A DNA stretch of 64,000 bases from Lycorma delicatula (taxonomy: Eukaryota; Arthropoda; Insecta; Hemiptera; Fulgoridae). Shown one piece after another: positions 31,613-42,547 of the stretch (the stretch's first letter is position 1; every line of letters starts with the position of its first letter). The stretch spans positions 45,060,446 through 45,124,445 of the forward strand of contig NC_134465.1 of NCBI RefSeq assembly GCF_047948215.1, given 5' to 3'. Made by a program: the position numbers and the translations under genes. The notes beneath the pieces are model-generated. The model was not told where the DNA came from. It worked only from the letters and a program-made list of their open reading frames with translations, and ran no database searches.

Positions 31613-32534
31613 TTTTATATATATATATATAAAAATCAATGTTTGTTTGTCTGTCTGTTCCAACTTAACTCGAGATCTACCTTGGACAGATTTGTCTAAA
31701 ATTTTGCACACCTACACTTTGAAGTCCTGCGGTGAACATAGGCTAATTTTTTTGCACCTCCGAAATAACGGTTGCGAGTTATTGGCGTTAAAGTTACTTT
31801 TTTCCATTTTAACAACATTGGATTCATTTGTTCGCACGCTTTAAAAGTTAAATTTCATGTGATTTTAGTTGGTTTTTTCAATTCGATGCGGATTCGAGTT
31901 CCAATTTTGTCGACACTTAACGATTGTGATAATAGCAAAGTACTTGAAATTTAAAACACTTTATTTCTTCCTTAAAGCTTATTTAATTTTCAAAATGACT
32001 TTGATTTTCAAGAAAAATTTAATTTTTAACTAACATTTTTTTTCAACATTGAATTGATTAATTTTGAAAAGGGCTGACGTTTTAACGTACAGTTATTCCT
32101 AAGTTTCAATTGATTTAGCGCACTTGCATATGTAATTTTTACGATTCATTCATTTACAATTTTTTACAGCTGTTTAAAAACATAAATAAATAGCTGCTTT
32201 TGTTTATCATGTGTGTGTTACTAATTTAAAGGGTGTTAAGTACTTAACTGCAATCTTTTTTCAAAAATCATACCATGCCTAAAAGACATTCTTCAATCGG
32301 GAGAAATACAAAAAAAAGCACGTATAATGAAAGCTGTTCGGCAGAGAGTGAAGACGAAAGACAGTCATGATTGGAAAGCGACCGAATACACACAGCCCGA
32401 TCCCGTTCGACTGAAACAGCTGAGCAGCGGGAAATACGTTTAGAAAGCGACCTAATACGCACAGAGCAATCCCGCTCGACTGAAACAACTGAGCAACGGT
32501 TGGGAAGTCCGGCGAAGCCGGGCCGAGTGGCTAG
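31613..32534 (+). mobile_element. Non-autonomous Helitron, copy 1
   Basis: The 5' part reads TATATAAAAATCAATG then TTTGTTTGTCTGTCTGTTCC, typical of arthropod Helitron starts; the exact first base is unclear because it merges with a TA run. The 3' end is CTAG at 32,531-32,534 followed by host T, preceded by a short hairpin CCGGC-GAA-GCCGG and GCCGAGTGG. About 920 bp long. It carries only the start of a Helitron-type ORF and no Rep or helicase domain. A diverged copy in the opposite orientation starts at 63,053. Confidence 0.8.
32275..32526 (+). pseudogene. N-terminal relic of a Helitron Rep/helicase ORF
   Basis: The ATG at 32,275 gives MPKRHSSIGRNTKKSTYNES, then a TGA at 32,368. Beyond it two tandem units follow in frame: ESDRIHTARSRSTETAEQRE and ESDLIRTEQSRSTETTEQR, each about 22 residues. 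From memory, repeats of the type 'R-x-SDRIR-x-x-QSRSTET-x-EQRE' sit at the start of insect Helitron helicase proteins, ahead of the Helitron-like N domain. Here the repeats run straight into the 3' terminal hairpin, so the whole catalytic part was deleted. The minus copy at 63.4 kb has the same start (MPKRHS). Confidence 0.6.
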
Positions 32535-34504
32535 TATTTTATAAAATAAGATTAAAATATACATTTTATTTTATTAAAATACCCAATTTGAAATATGAAT
32601 TTTTATTACTACGGAAAGTTATAAAAATTAAGAATTAAACGTTAGCGGATCTATGTTTACATGAACTTTGTTTCTTATATTGATAAGAATTTGTTTTTAA
32701 AAATCGGTCAGTATTTATTTGTACCAAAATATGATCCTTTATTTTTTACAGGCAGCATTTAATAAAGTACATTTAACGATTTAAAGTAAGCACGTTCAAA
32801 CACGCAATCGTTATCGTATGCTGCCTTCGACAATTTTCATCCCGCTCTGTTGTAAATTCAGTTTTTCTCCCTTTCTTCAGGAATTTTTTTAATAATGTAA
32901 AATAATGGAATCTATTATAATCGGGCACACGTCATTTAATCAATTAATAATTAGTTTCTACGTAGTCGAATGTATACCGCTACAATGAGGCAATAATACC
33001 GATTTAAATTTTTTTAAATTTATAATATAGGACAATATTTTAAAATAATAATAAAAATAATTAGAAGGAAGTAACATATAAGCGAGGTTGGGGGGGGGGG
33101 ACACAGAATAATATGTGTTTCGAAGGAATGTGTGAAAAGTGGAAGGATTCTAAGGTAGGAAAAATAAGAGAACTGCAACACAATGGTCCGAAAAGGAAAT
33201 TAAATTGTTACGTGGTCCTTAGGCGGCCGTAACGAAAGCAAAAAAAAAAAAAAATGCGGTTAAAATAAATTAAAAAGTCGGGTGGAGCTTTGTCGGGGCG
33301 CATGACCTTTGGTTTAACTTGAAACGTTACAGACCTTGGATGAAGTTCCTCCAAACTACAGACCGACTAACTTAACTGTAAAGTTAAGTTGATGGAACTT
33401 AATGGAACCATTTTTTTGAGTCTCCAATGGAAAATTTTAGTTCCTTCATTTGGCCAACTCTACAGATAAATCGGTCGGTCTGTATGTCAATGAGTCGCGT
33501 TTAGTATATCTGATTGAAATAAAAACGAGACATTTACTGCGTACTAAATTTAATTTTAACATAAAAGACACTAAATGGTACATGATATTTATTTCGACTA
33601 ATATTCGACGATGATGTTGTTCAACATAGGTCTGTGATAGAGAACTAAGAGACATAAGGCATGATAAACAGCGGTAGAGGTGCTCGCGCCGTCGGCTCGT
33701 TCACTGATCGCGCCGTGCCAACTTTACGACCGTCCTGAAACATCTGGCTCGCTCGACACCGATTATTGGATACCTGTACGTGGCCAATAACCTCCTCTTT
33801 CCAACGATATCCATAATTTATATTAACGGCTTGCTTTTGCGCGGGCTGAGGCTGACATCTTGTATTTGTATACTTTTTTACATATTTAATTTAATTTTTT
33901 ACACGTAAACATTGCCCTAAATACATTTATTATTACTTAAATCGATTTATCTCGACATACTCTAAATACAAACACGCGAATAACCGCGCTAAGTCGTGAG
34001 CTTCACTGAATGGAAATGAGCGAGAGCGCCAATTTAAGCTGATCTCTGCTGTACCTCCTCCCCGCTAACCCGCTAGTCAGTGACGCAAACTCAAAAGTCG
34101 TATCGGTGAGCTGACCGTGTAAGTTATAAAAAACATCGCATTTACGACTCTGAGACTAATAGTTAGGGAGTTATTAAGGCAGGACGATATAGACCTTTTG
34201 GTTACGCTACAAATTTCTGTTCTGGTACTCGTATGTTTCGGTGTGATTTTAAAGACGTTTCACGTTAAAAGTTTGTGTTAGAAAATAAAAAATAAATAAA
34301 TAAGTTAAAAAATAAATTCGGAGCTAGTAAGCTAGCATTGATCTAATAGTTAGCATTTGACCTTTTATGATACATAATGTTAAGAATTGAAACGAAAAAT
34401 ACATAATTTATTCTATTTTTTCCCTAATGTGTACATTGTAATCTGTTCAACTAGGAAACAATAAGCAACCCCCTCCCGCGGCCAATGACATTATGATATT
34501 TATG
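32535..34504. other. Intronic sequence, no gene recognised
   Basis: Part of the 19.9-kb intron. Contains a G-run near 33,091-33,100 and a GC-richer patch at 33,660-34,150 (for example CGCGCCGTCGGCTCGTTCAC) without a convincing coding frame, tRNA or shared repeat. The inverted stretch AACTTAACTGTAAAGTTAAG near 33,369 is a short hairpin. Confidence 0.4.
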
Positions 34505-34720
34505 ACACGTAAATGAGATGTAATCTTATACAGATTCAGCCCGACCGTTCTTGAGACGTGTGGTTAATTGAACCCCAACCACCAAAACACATCGGTATTC
34601 ACTGTCTAGTACTCAAATCCTTATAAAAGTAACCAATTTTACTAGAATGTGAACCTGAGAACCTTCGACTTCAAAAATCACCTGATTTACGACGAATTTG
34701 CCACTAGACCGGTGTGCTAA
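34505..34720 (-). repeat. SINE-1 copy, minus strand, diverged
   Basis: Reverse complement of SINE-1 from tail (CAGCCCGACCGTTCTTGAGA) through body (CCAACCACCAAAACACATCGG) to head (CCACTAGACCGGTGTG). The last part of the tail is missing. Older than the neighbouring plus copy. Confidence 0.75.
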
Positions 34721-35374
34721 AAATACATAATAAGCAGTAAAAAGGCCGGAAATTAATGGTCTAAATCTTCCGGCTACCCGGTCAAGTTATGCAATTCATT
34801 TTTGAAAAACATTGATTAATATTTAATTTACTCATATAAGTTTTTTTTATTTTAAATATTAAATATAAAACAGTTTCATTATATTTTAATTTTTTAAGCA
34901 AAGATACTCAAAAAAATAAAGCAATAACCAAAACTTTCACAAATTCAAAAATATGTTTTCGAATTTTTAATAATTTGGGATCTCATGCACCAGGGGGATT
35001 TTTTAATGATTAAATTATTCAATAACATTTAATTTAAATAAGTTAAAATTTAAATATTAAAAAAAAAATTGTTTCAATTTTTTTTTTTTAAATTTAAAAG
35101 CTCCCCTATCAGGGGGCTCAAGTTATTTTAGTAGCTTTATTACTTAACAAAATACGTTTCGAGTATTAAAATTTTTAAATCAACAGCGAGCAGGGTGGTC
35201 AAATGTTACCCAAAATTTTTGTAGCACTTAAATTGTAAATACAAAATAATTGTGATTAAACAAACACCATTTATTTGGTCAAGGGAATTATGTGGAATTT
35301 AATTATTTTTAATTTAACGTCTGAGTAGCGCTATAACTGTATAAAGGAAAGTATTGTAATCGGTCTAATTTGGG
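34721..35374. other. AT-rich intronic sequence, nothing recognised
   Basis: Low-complexity. No exon, tRNA or shared repeat recognised. Confidence 0.5.
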
Positions 35375-35650
35375 CGTAGGCGATTTTCACCCGATCTTGA
35401 CTTTTTGACACCTAAAGAACCCAAAAAACCGGAAGGAAATTTTCCGGATGTTAATGTACGTGTGTGTGTTCGGTATCGGCCTCTAAATCATCTTATATCT
35501 GCAGAACTGCTGGACCGATTTTGATCAAACTTGGTCAGATTATTTCAATATATGGGACATTAATGCCATTAAACTTTCAACTTAAAAGATGAAGGTAGTA
35601 AGACTGTAAAACAAGGTTTTACTCAGTATCTCGAGATTTCGCTTAATTAA
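35375..35650 (-). repeat. Unclassified repeat E, copy 3, minus strand
   Basis: Inverted relative to the copies at 2.2 and 2.9 kb: GACACCTAAAGAACCCAAAA, CTGCTGGACCGATTTTGATC and ATCTCGAGATTTCGC appear as their reverse complements in reverse order. Confidence 0.6.
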
Positions 35651-35662
35651 GGTCTTAGTTGC

Positions 35663-36325
35663 AGGTGAGTGGTAGATAACCCACCGGGTTGGTCTAGTGG
35701 TTAACGCGTCTTCCCAAATCAGCTGATTTGGAAGTCGAGAGTTCCAGCCTTCAAGTCCTAGTAAAGCCAGTTATTTTTACACGGATTTGAATAACTAGAT
35801 CGTGGATACCGGTGTTCTTTGGTGGTTGGGTTTCAATTAACCACACATCTCAGAAATGGTCGAACTGAGAATGTACAAGACTACATTTCATTCACACTCA
35901 TACATATCATCCTCATTCATCCTCTTAAGTATTATGTAAACGGTAGTTACCGGAGGCTAAACAGGAAAAAGAGAGAGAGAGGGTGGACAGCCTTGCCGGT
36001 GAGGTCCAACATGCTGCTGCCTGTTGGCACTGTTGAGCCACCAAGGACTCCATGGGTAACAGTCAGGTAACAGCACACTGAATACCGAAAAGACCCGGCA
36101 CCACGTCACGACACACTAGGTATGGCGTGGTGTCCAAAAGGGCAATAATAATAAAGAACTCCCAAAAAGAGCTAACCGGTAGGCCGACCTGCCATGCCGG
36201 TATATAGCCGGTAGGTGGGGAGGCCTATTTGAGTTTAAAGACACTCCCCTGGGTGGCGTAATACCAACAAGTCGGTCCGGCCCAGGGGAGCTGTGACAAA
36301 AAAAAAAAAAAGGTGAGTGGTAGAA
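35663..36325 (+). mobile_element. Chimeric SINE-1 plus LINE-like 3' end in one target duplication
   Basis: AGGTGAGTGGTAGA occurs at 35,663-35,676 and again at 36,312-36,325. Between them lies a full SINE-1 (35,677-35,978; head GGTTGGTCTAGTGGTTAACG, B box TTCAAGTCCTAG) fused without a break to about 330 bp of GC-richer sequence with the look of an R1-type LINE 3' end (GAGGCCTATTTGAGTTTAAA, CCCAGGGGAGCTGTGAC), closed by poly(A) at 36,298-36,312. One duplication around both parts means they inserted together as a unit of about 635 bp. Confidence 0.75.
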
Positions 36326-36384
36326 TTAAATATATTAATAATATTTAAAGTTTAGAAAAAAAGTAACTCTGTCTGGCTGGGTCT

Positions 36385-36465
36385 CGAACTTGATTACCCA
36401 GTTGACTCTGCACCGGGTGCATTAAGCCTCTCGGCTACACCGGTCTGCCGACCGTACAAGCGAAA
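36385..36465 (-). repeat. tRNA-derived sequence (pseudogene or SINE head)
   Basis: On the minus strand: GGTGTAGCCGAGAGGCTTAA (A box and D arm) and CAAGTTCGAGACCCAGCC (B box and T arm, GGGT/ACCC stem). The anticodon arm and acceptor stem do not pair cleanly, so a working tRNA is unlikely. Confidence 0.5.
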
Positions 36466-36469
36466 TTTG

Positions 36470-37565
36470 TTCTATGTAAGTTGTGAAATTACATTAGTTT
36501 AATTAGTGGTGACCGTCGCCGCTAGTACCGCCATATTAAATAATAGTACGCGCACGCGCTTTAGTTTGAATCATTGAATTAAATAAACGAAAAAATATTA
36601 TATTTAAATAAAATGATAAATTTAAATTAAGTTGTGTGTATAAGCCGTGCATCGGAAACAACTGTGTTGTCAGCATTTTATTTTGGGAGGGGGGTTCTTT
36701 TTGAAGTAGATTACTTACTATAAATTTTACTACTTTAATAAATTGATTAAGTACGTACATAAATAGATAAACATATGTTTTGATGTTGCATGAGGATTTA
36801 TCATTAAATTAGTTTTTAATTAAATTTTAAGAAAGTTTTTACAAAAATATCGCGAAAGTTTTTTATGTATATTTGCCTTCTTTTTTCTATACATATTTAT
36901 AATATTTAAAATATCTGGAACGAATTATTTTTAATGTAAATATAATGATTTCCGTAAAATCATTAGCTTTCACTTAATTTATTTTTTATGACCTTAACAT
37001 TTAAAATGTTAGTTTTATAATAAACTTTTTCTTGCTCCTGTTTTATCTTTACTTTTATGTACAAATGAATTATTAATGATGCAGTAATACAGTGCAGTAG
37101 TAACATTAAAATGCAGTTAAGTTATATATGTATGTATACGATCCTTTGTATTGCATAATTGTAATAAATAAGTTACGTATAATAAGAAAAAGATCTTTAT
37201 TTGTTAATGTATTTCGTTAAGTCGGTTTTAAATAATACAGTTTAATTATTACCAACGTTGTTTTTTCTTTAATTTAAATTTGCTTTGCTCAGCATTTTCT
37301 TTTGTATAATATTTATATTTTTTACGCTCATTTAATTATATTTTAATTGGTTTCTCTTTATATTAGCGTAAATGAAAATACTATTTTGCTTTTATATTTT
37401 TTTTCTTTTTATTACTTTTTCGAGGTCATAAGTATTACTACGTATTCCTTATTAATATAATATTTGTACCATTTAACGATAAATCTTTCTTTTTTTTAGT
37501 ATGTGTACATTTATTTTATTTTTATATCACCGCATAAGCTTAAAACCGCATAAGCTTCAGCACGG
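36470..37565. other. AT-rich intronic sequence, nothing recognised
   Basis: No exon, repeat or RNA gene recognised. Confidence 0.5.
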
Positions 37566-37569
37566 GTTA

Positions 37570-37660
37570 CGGAATTGGAATTTTGTAGCGTACGAAAAAT
37601 GCCGTGCTTGCCTCCGGAATTCGAACCCGGGACCTCCAGATGAAGTGTCATGGCTATATA
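37570..37660 (-). repeat. SINE-2 copy, minus strand
   Basis: Minus strand reads TCTGGAGGTCCCGGGTTCGA (B box) and GCACGGCATTTTTCGTACGC, as in the SINE-2 copies at 25.3 and 28.4 kb. The 5' head is truncated. A short (TAT)n tract lies beside it at about 37,662-37,678. Confidence 0.65.
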
Positions 37661-37689
37661 AATATATTATTATTATTATGCTTTTACGG

Positions 37690-39412
37690 CCAACATGGGA
37701 CCACTTAAGTCAATTTTAATTGAATCTTTTCTGAGGAAAGCGTGTTATTTTACTCTTCCGAGCTGCCCAGTATTTCTTCATCCGTTCACATCTTGCTTTC
37801 CTTTCTTCATCTGTAAACACCCTCTTCATTTTATTTTGTCGTTTGTCTGTTTTTTGTTTAAATCTAATATTTTTGTCTTTTAGCTTTGTAATTTTTCCAG
37901 TTTTATTCTGTCGGTCAGTCAGGGAAATTCCCAATTCTTTCATATCTTCTCTAATTTCTTTAATCCATCCTATTTCTAGCTTTTGGAACCAGAGCTTTTC
38001 AACGATGTTTCTTGACAGTCTTGTTTCCGGTGTCCTTATGAGATGACCAAAGAAAGAGATTCTTTTTTTCCGCATAGTATCAGCAACAGGCTCTATTTCT
38101 CGATACACCACCTCATTTGGCACAATCCACCATCGGCCTTCTTTTTGGTGTATTTTATTGATACGCGTTCTGACAATTCTCTTCTCTATTTCCAGAATTT
38201 TATCGATTCGGTTTTTCTGAGTGATTTTGAAAAGGGTCTCGCTTCCGTAGGTGACTTCTGGCTGAACTACAGTTTTATAATGTTTAAGTTTTGTTTTAGC
38301 AGAAGGGCATTTTTTGTTATATGTTGACCGAGTTAATTGTTGGGATTTAATCATTTTATTTGTCCTGTTTTGCCATGTTACTTTTTCATTTAAATTATAA
38401 GTTATTATTTCCCCTAGATATTTCAATTGTTTTACTATTTTAATTTTCTGATTGTTTACCGTAATGTACTCTATTACCAGAGGATCTATGACCATTAGTT
38501 CAGTTTTTTCGAAAGAGATATGAAGCCCTATCTTTTGTGCTAGGTTTTGAAGGCTCATGATTTGTGTTTTGGCTTCTTGAATATTATTTGCTAAAAGAGC
38601 GAGGTCATCTGCAAATCCCAGGCAATTTAGTGTGATGGAGTTTTTCTCAGTACCCATTTTTATATTTTTGGGATTTATTTCATACCATTTTCTCATGACA
38701 AATTCGAGGGCGCAGTTAAAAAGGAGTGGTGAGAGGCCAATCCAGTTTTTATGTAGAAGGGTCGAGAGAATTCACCTCTGGACTGGGTATTGGTTAAAGT
38801 TAATTTTATCATGTTTACGAGTTTAGGGTGAAGGCCCAGGTTTCTCAGAATATTCAGCATGGATGGTCGGTGTATACAATCGTAGGTCCTTTTAAAGTCG
38901 ACGAAGGCGATTATTAGTTTTATTTTTTCCGTCTTTTGTATAAGTCCATCATACGTTTTAGGGATATTATTTGCTCCGGACAACCTCCCCATGGCCAAAA
39001 TCCCCGTTGGTATTCCCCAAGTTCCAGTTCAAGTTGATCTTTGCATCGGTTGTATATGATTCTTGACAGGATTTTGTATGTGCAATCCAGGAGAGATATG
39101 CCTCTGTAATTTTCCGGATTAGTTTTATCCCCTTCTTTATGTAATGGATGAATGAGGGCTGTGGTCCAGTGTTCTGGAAGTTTTTCTTCGTTCCATATTT
39201 TCAGGAGGCATAGATGTAGGGAAGTTTTGACTGAATAAACTGATGAGTGTTTCTAGAGTTCTGCGAAAAGCTGGTCTTCTCTCCTTGCTTTGTAGTTTTT
39301 TATTTCATTTAAGGCTGCGAGAACTTCTTGAATTGTTGGCGGGTTGATATTTACCGGTGAAGTTTTAACTGAAGTTTCAGTGTCAATCTCAAAAAGCTCT
39401 GGGGGTCGTCAC
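37690..39412 (-). mobile_element. LINE-B fragment (reverse transcriptase and C-terminal domain)
   Basis: Non-LTR reverse transcriptase on the minus strand, different in sequence from LINE-A. From 39,000 down: IIAFVDFKRTYDCIHR (motif A region), LRNLGLHPKLVNMIKLTL, a frameshift near 38,720 with GDPLSPLLFN in another frame, then an open 326-codon segment (38,696-37,716). This begins MRKWYEINPKN and contains CLGFADDLALLANN (motif C catalytic Asp pair), KQLKYLGEIITYN, GSETLFKITQKNRIDKILEI and FFGHLIRTPE. It ends in a basic tail DEERKARCERMKKYWAARKS. Upstream of 39,000 the frame is broken but still shows RT finger-region traces. The endonuclease is not seen. Confidence 0.88.
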
Positions 39413-39439
39413 AGTTGAGGAGTCTGCTGAAGGAGTCTA

Positions 39440-40240
39440 TATATATATATATATTTATGAAAAGATACAATATATGGACACCAAATCAGCTGGAAAATTC
39501 CTGTTGCAAAGACAGTACGGAAAATCTCACCAGCACCCCTCTTCAAGTACTTGAGAGAAACCATTCAAGTCACGGGATTGAATACAATATCCAACACAGA
39601 ATGAATATGCTCAAACTGCAAAAGGCATACAAGCTTAAATGGAATCATTCTAACAAAAGGGCAGTGTCTCGTGATGAGATGTGTCTCGTGAATACAACGC
39701 GGTTGTCCTGGCGGAGGCCTTGTATTTAGTAGAAACCACAGTAATCATCAGAGGAATGACCAAAATTCATAAAATCCGGAAAATCCACACTGCGGTCCTC
39801 AGAAACGGAACCTGTATCATGCGACCCACAAATGAATTATATGAAAACAGGGATTCCATCACCGACAAGTTTAGGAAAAGACGTCTAAAATCCTACGGGC
39901 AGAGTGGGTGAAGATAATCTCACTAAGAGAATTTTCAATATCTTCAGTGCAAGTAAATTAAAGTCGATTTGGATGAAAGAAACACCAGATGAACTGGAAC
40001 AGATGAACATCTTAGGAGAAGAAATCAAGAACAAAAGGAAATTTAGGAAAGGAAATTAAAAATAAGAAAATTGAACAAGAGTAAAAAAGAAAAATGATAG
40101 GAAAAAGATGGACGGAGGAGAGGAAGAAGAAATATAGTGAACGGATGAAGAGGTTTTTTGGGAAGAAAAGAAAAGAGAAGGACGTAAAGACATGATTGGC
40201 TCAAGGAAGGGGAATAATCGGAAATAATATATATTTATCA
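39440..40240 (+). mobile_element. LINE-B-like C-terminal fragment, plus strand
   Basis: Head-to-head with the preceding element. Pieces in two frames match the post-RT segment of the same LINE type: VLAEALYLVETTVIIRGMTK, KIRKIHTAVLRNGTCIMRPT, NELYENRDSITDKFRKRRLK, FNIFSASKLKSIWMKE and LGEEIKNKRKFR (39,690-40,055). Preceded by a TA microsatellite at 39,437-39,455 and followed by an A/G-rich stretch. Stops near 39,720 and 39,909 break it. Confidence 0.65.
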
Positions 40241-40259
40241 CACCATTTTATTCAAGATT

Positions 40260-40675
40260 TAATTCTCTACAAGTTTTGTTTAAATGTTTTACGTCTTTAT
40301 CACCCATTTAACAAGGTTTTTGTACGTCAAACATAAAAAGCAAGGGTTTTTACTCCAATTTATTGATTTTTACCCCAGATTTCTCAACCACTACTGAAGA
40401 TATGGTTCTCGGACCTATTTTATTTGATTTTTCAGGTCAAATTTCATAAGGAATCACTAATTTTGCTCGTTAATTAAAGTCCTAAAAATTTCAGTACGAT
40501 CTCATTTCACCTGGGTAACTGAAATCTGAGCGAATCTTTCACTAGCCGTAACTGTCTTAAAGAAAACATTTTGGGACGTATGTTTATATGAAACTTTTCT
40601 GTCATTTTCACGAGTAGAGTAGGTTATGAAAATCCCGGAAGAACTTCGTAATACACTCTGTATATAGCCGTGGGA
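40260..40675 (+). repeat. Foldback family F, right half only
   Basis: Contains CCATTTAACAAGGTTTTTGT, ACGTCAAACATAAAAAGCA, TTTTATTTGATTTTTCAGGT, CTTTCACTAGCCGTAACTG and the terminal TACACTCTGTATA. No left arm. Confidence 0.7.
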
Positions 40676-40749
40676 CAGTATTTTATTTTTTATTTCTTAA
40701 ATATAACTTCTATACTGCAAACAGTAGATTTTAATAAATGATTATTTTT

Positions 40750-41220
40750 TACTTCCTTGTACGAAGTATTGTATTGTGATCGCGAAAAATTTATGTTTTC
40801 TTATATTTCAACGGAAATATCCATTTTGACCATCCCTGAATCCATTTTCACTAGTTTCGGCGAGACGTCCAAAAATCTAATAAATTTGGATTTTGACTTA
40901 TTCTTAATTGCAGTAATAAGCCCTCATTGAGAGCTTTTCAACGAAATATGATAAGTGGTACTTATTTTCATTGGTTCCACAGTTATAGCTAAATAGAAGT
41001 TTAATTAATAAAATATGTGGATCTTAAAATTTTTACATCTTATGGCTAATCGTTTTTTTAGTTATGCGAGATACACATGTACGTTCAGACGTCACGCCGA
41101 AACTATTCATAATGGATTCTAGGATGGTCAAAATGGATATTACCGTTGAAATTTTAAAACCTAAATTTTTTGTGATCACAATAATATTTACTTTTCCTTC
41201 GTACAAGAAAGTTAAAAGGG
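40750..41220. repeat. Repeat D, copy 4, arranged as an inverted pair
   Basis: 40,750-41,025 is the minus-strand D right part (CTTCCTTGTACGAAGTATTG inward to TTGGTTCCACAGTTATAGC); 41,030-41,220 is the plus-strand right part (TTTAGTTATGCGAGATACAC outward to CCTTCGTACAAGAAAG). Both outer ends are therefore the same D terminus, making a foldback with arms of about 190 bp. Confidence 0.65.
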
Positions 41221-41482
41221 TGAAAATTCAAATATTTTTATCCGTAGTATCTTTATAAATGTATGATTTTTAATTTTCTTTTTATCAAAACGATTAACGT
41301 GATTTCGTGAATAAAATAACACCACATTTGTTTACGATTTAAAATAACTTGAGTTTTAACGAAAATTTAAGTATTTGTGCCTTTTTTCTTTTTCTCTGGA
41401 AGAAATGTAGCTTTTAGAAGTATGTTTACCATTATTATTTCCTAAAAAAAAACACAGAAACATTTTTTTGATATCTTCTTTT

Positions 41483-42547
41483 TTTTATGTCTTCAGTCAT
41501 TTGACTGTTTTGATGCAGCTCTCCACGATTCCCTATCTAGTGCTAGTGGTTTCTTTTCAGTATACCCTCTATATCCTACATCCCTACCAATTTGTTTTAC
41601 ATATTCCAAACGTGGCCTGCCTACACAATTTTTTCCTTCTACCTGTCCTTCCAATATTAAAGCGACTATTCCAGGATGCCTTAGTATGTGGCCTATAAGT
41701 CTGTCTCTTCTTTTAACTATATTTTTGTAAATGCTTCTTTCTTCATCTATTTTCCGCAATACCTTTTCATTTGTCACTTTATCCACCCGTATGATTTTTA
41801 ACATTCTCCTATAGCACCGTATTTCAAAAGCTTCTAATCTTTTCTTCTCAGATACTCCGATCGTACAAGTTTCACTTCCATATAAAGCGACACTCCAAAC
41901 ATACACTTTCAAAAATCTTTTTCTGGCATTTAAATTAATTTTTGATGTAAACAAATTATATTTCTTACTGAAGGCTCGTTTAGCTTGTGCTATTCGGCAT
42001 TTTATATCGCTCCTGTTTCGTCCGTCTTTAGTAATTCTACTTCCCAAATAAAAAAATTCTTCTAGCTCCATAATCTTTTCTCCTCCTATTTTCACATTCA
42101 GTGGTCCATCTTTGTTATTTCTACTACATTTCACTACTTTTGGTTTGTTCTTGTTTATTTTCATGCGATAGTTCTTGCGTAGGACTTCATCTATGCCGTT
42201 CATTGTTTCTTCTAAATTCTTTTTACTTTCGGCTAGAATTACTATATCATCAGCAAATCGTAGCATCTTTATCTTTTCATCTTGTACTGTTACTCCGAAT
42301 CTAAATTGTTCTTTAACATCATTAACTGCTAGTTCCACGTAAAGATTAAAAAGTAACGGAGATAAGGAACATCCTTGTCGGACTCCCTTTCTTATTACGG
42401 CTTCTTTCTTATGTTGTTCAAGTGTTACTGTTGCTGTTTGGTTCCTGTACATGTTAGCAGTTGTTCTTCTATCTCCGTATTTGAACCCTAATTTTTTTTA
42501 AATGCTGAACATTTTATTCCAGTCTACGTTAACGAATGCCTTTTCTC
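41483..42547 (-). mobile_element. LINE-A copy, RT part, joined to its endonuclease by deletion
   Basis: Minus-strand 319-codon open frame (42,452-41,493), the longest LINE-A coding stretch here: MYRNQTATVTLEQHKKEAVI, KGVRQGCSLSPLLFNLYVEL, MLRFADDIVILAESKKNLEE (motif C), FFYLGSRITKDGRNRSDIKC, GSETCTIGVSEKKRLEAFEI, HILRHPG, ending ESWRAASKQSND. Upstream of 42,452 the frame continues into AFVNVDWNKMF (motif A neighbourhood), then breaks at about 42,547. The segment that normally precedes motif A is absent and endonuclease sequence follows directly. The conserved C-terminal WRAAS end and plus-strand poly(T) at 41,483-41,488 mark the 3' end. Confidence 0.9.

Noticed and set aside
32268..32564. Minus-strand Ser/Val/Arg-rich frames in the Helitron, repeated near 63.3 kb
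   Set aside because: They are the reverse strand of the SRSTET-type repeat units; the plus-strand reading starts with a shared ATG and has the expected repeat pattern.
33660..34150. GC-richer patch considered as an exon or CpG-island-like promoter
   Set aside because: No open frame with recognisable content, no splice pattern and no downstream coding sequence.
36385..36465. Possible functional tRNA gene on the minus strand
   Set aside because: The T arm is good but I cannot fold a consistent anticodon arm and acceptor stem.
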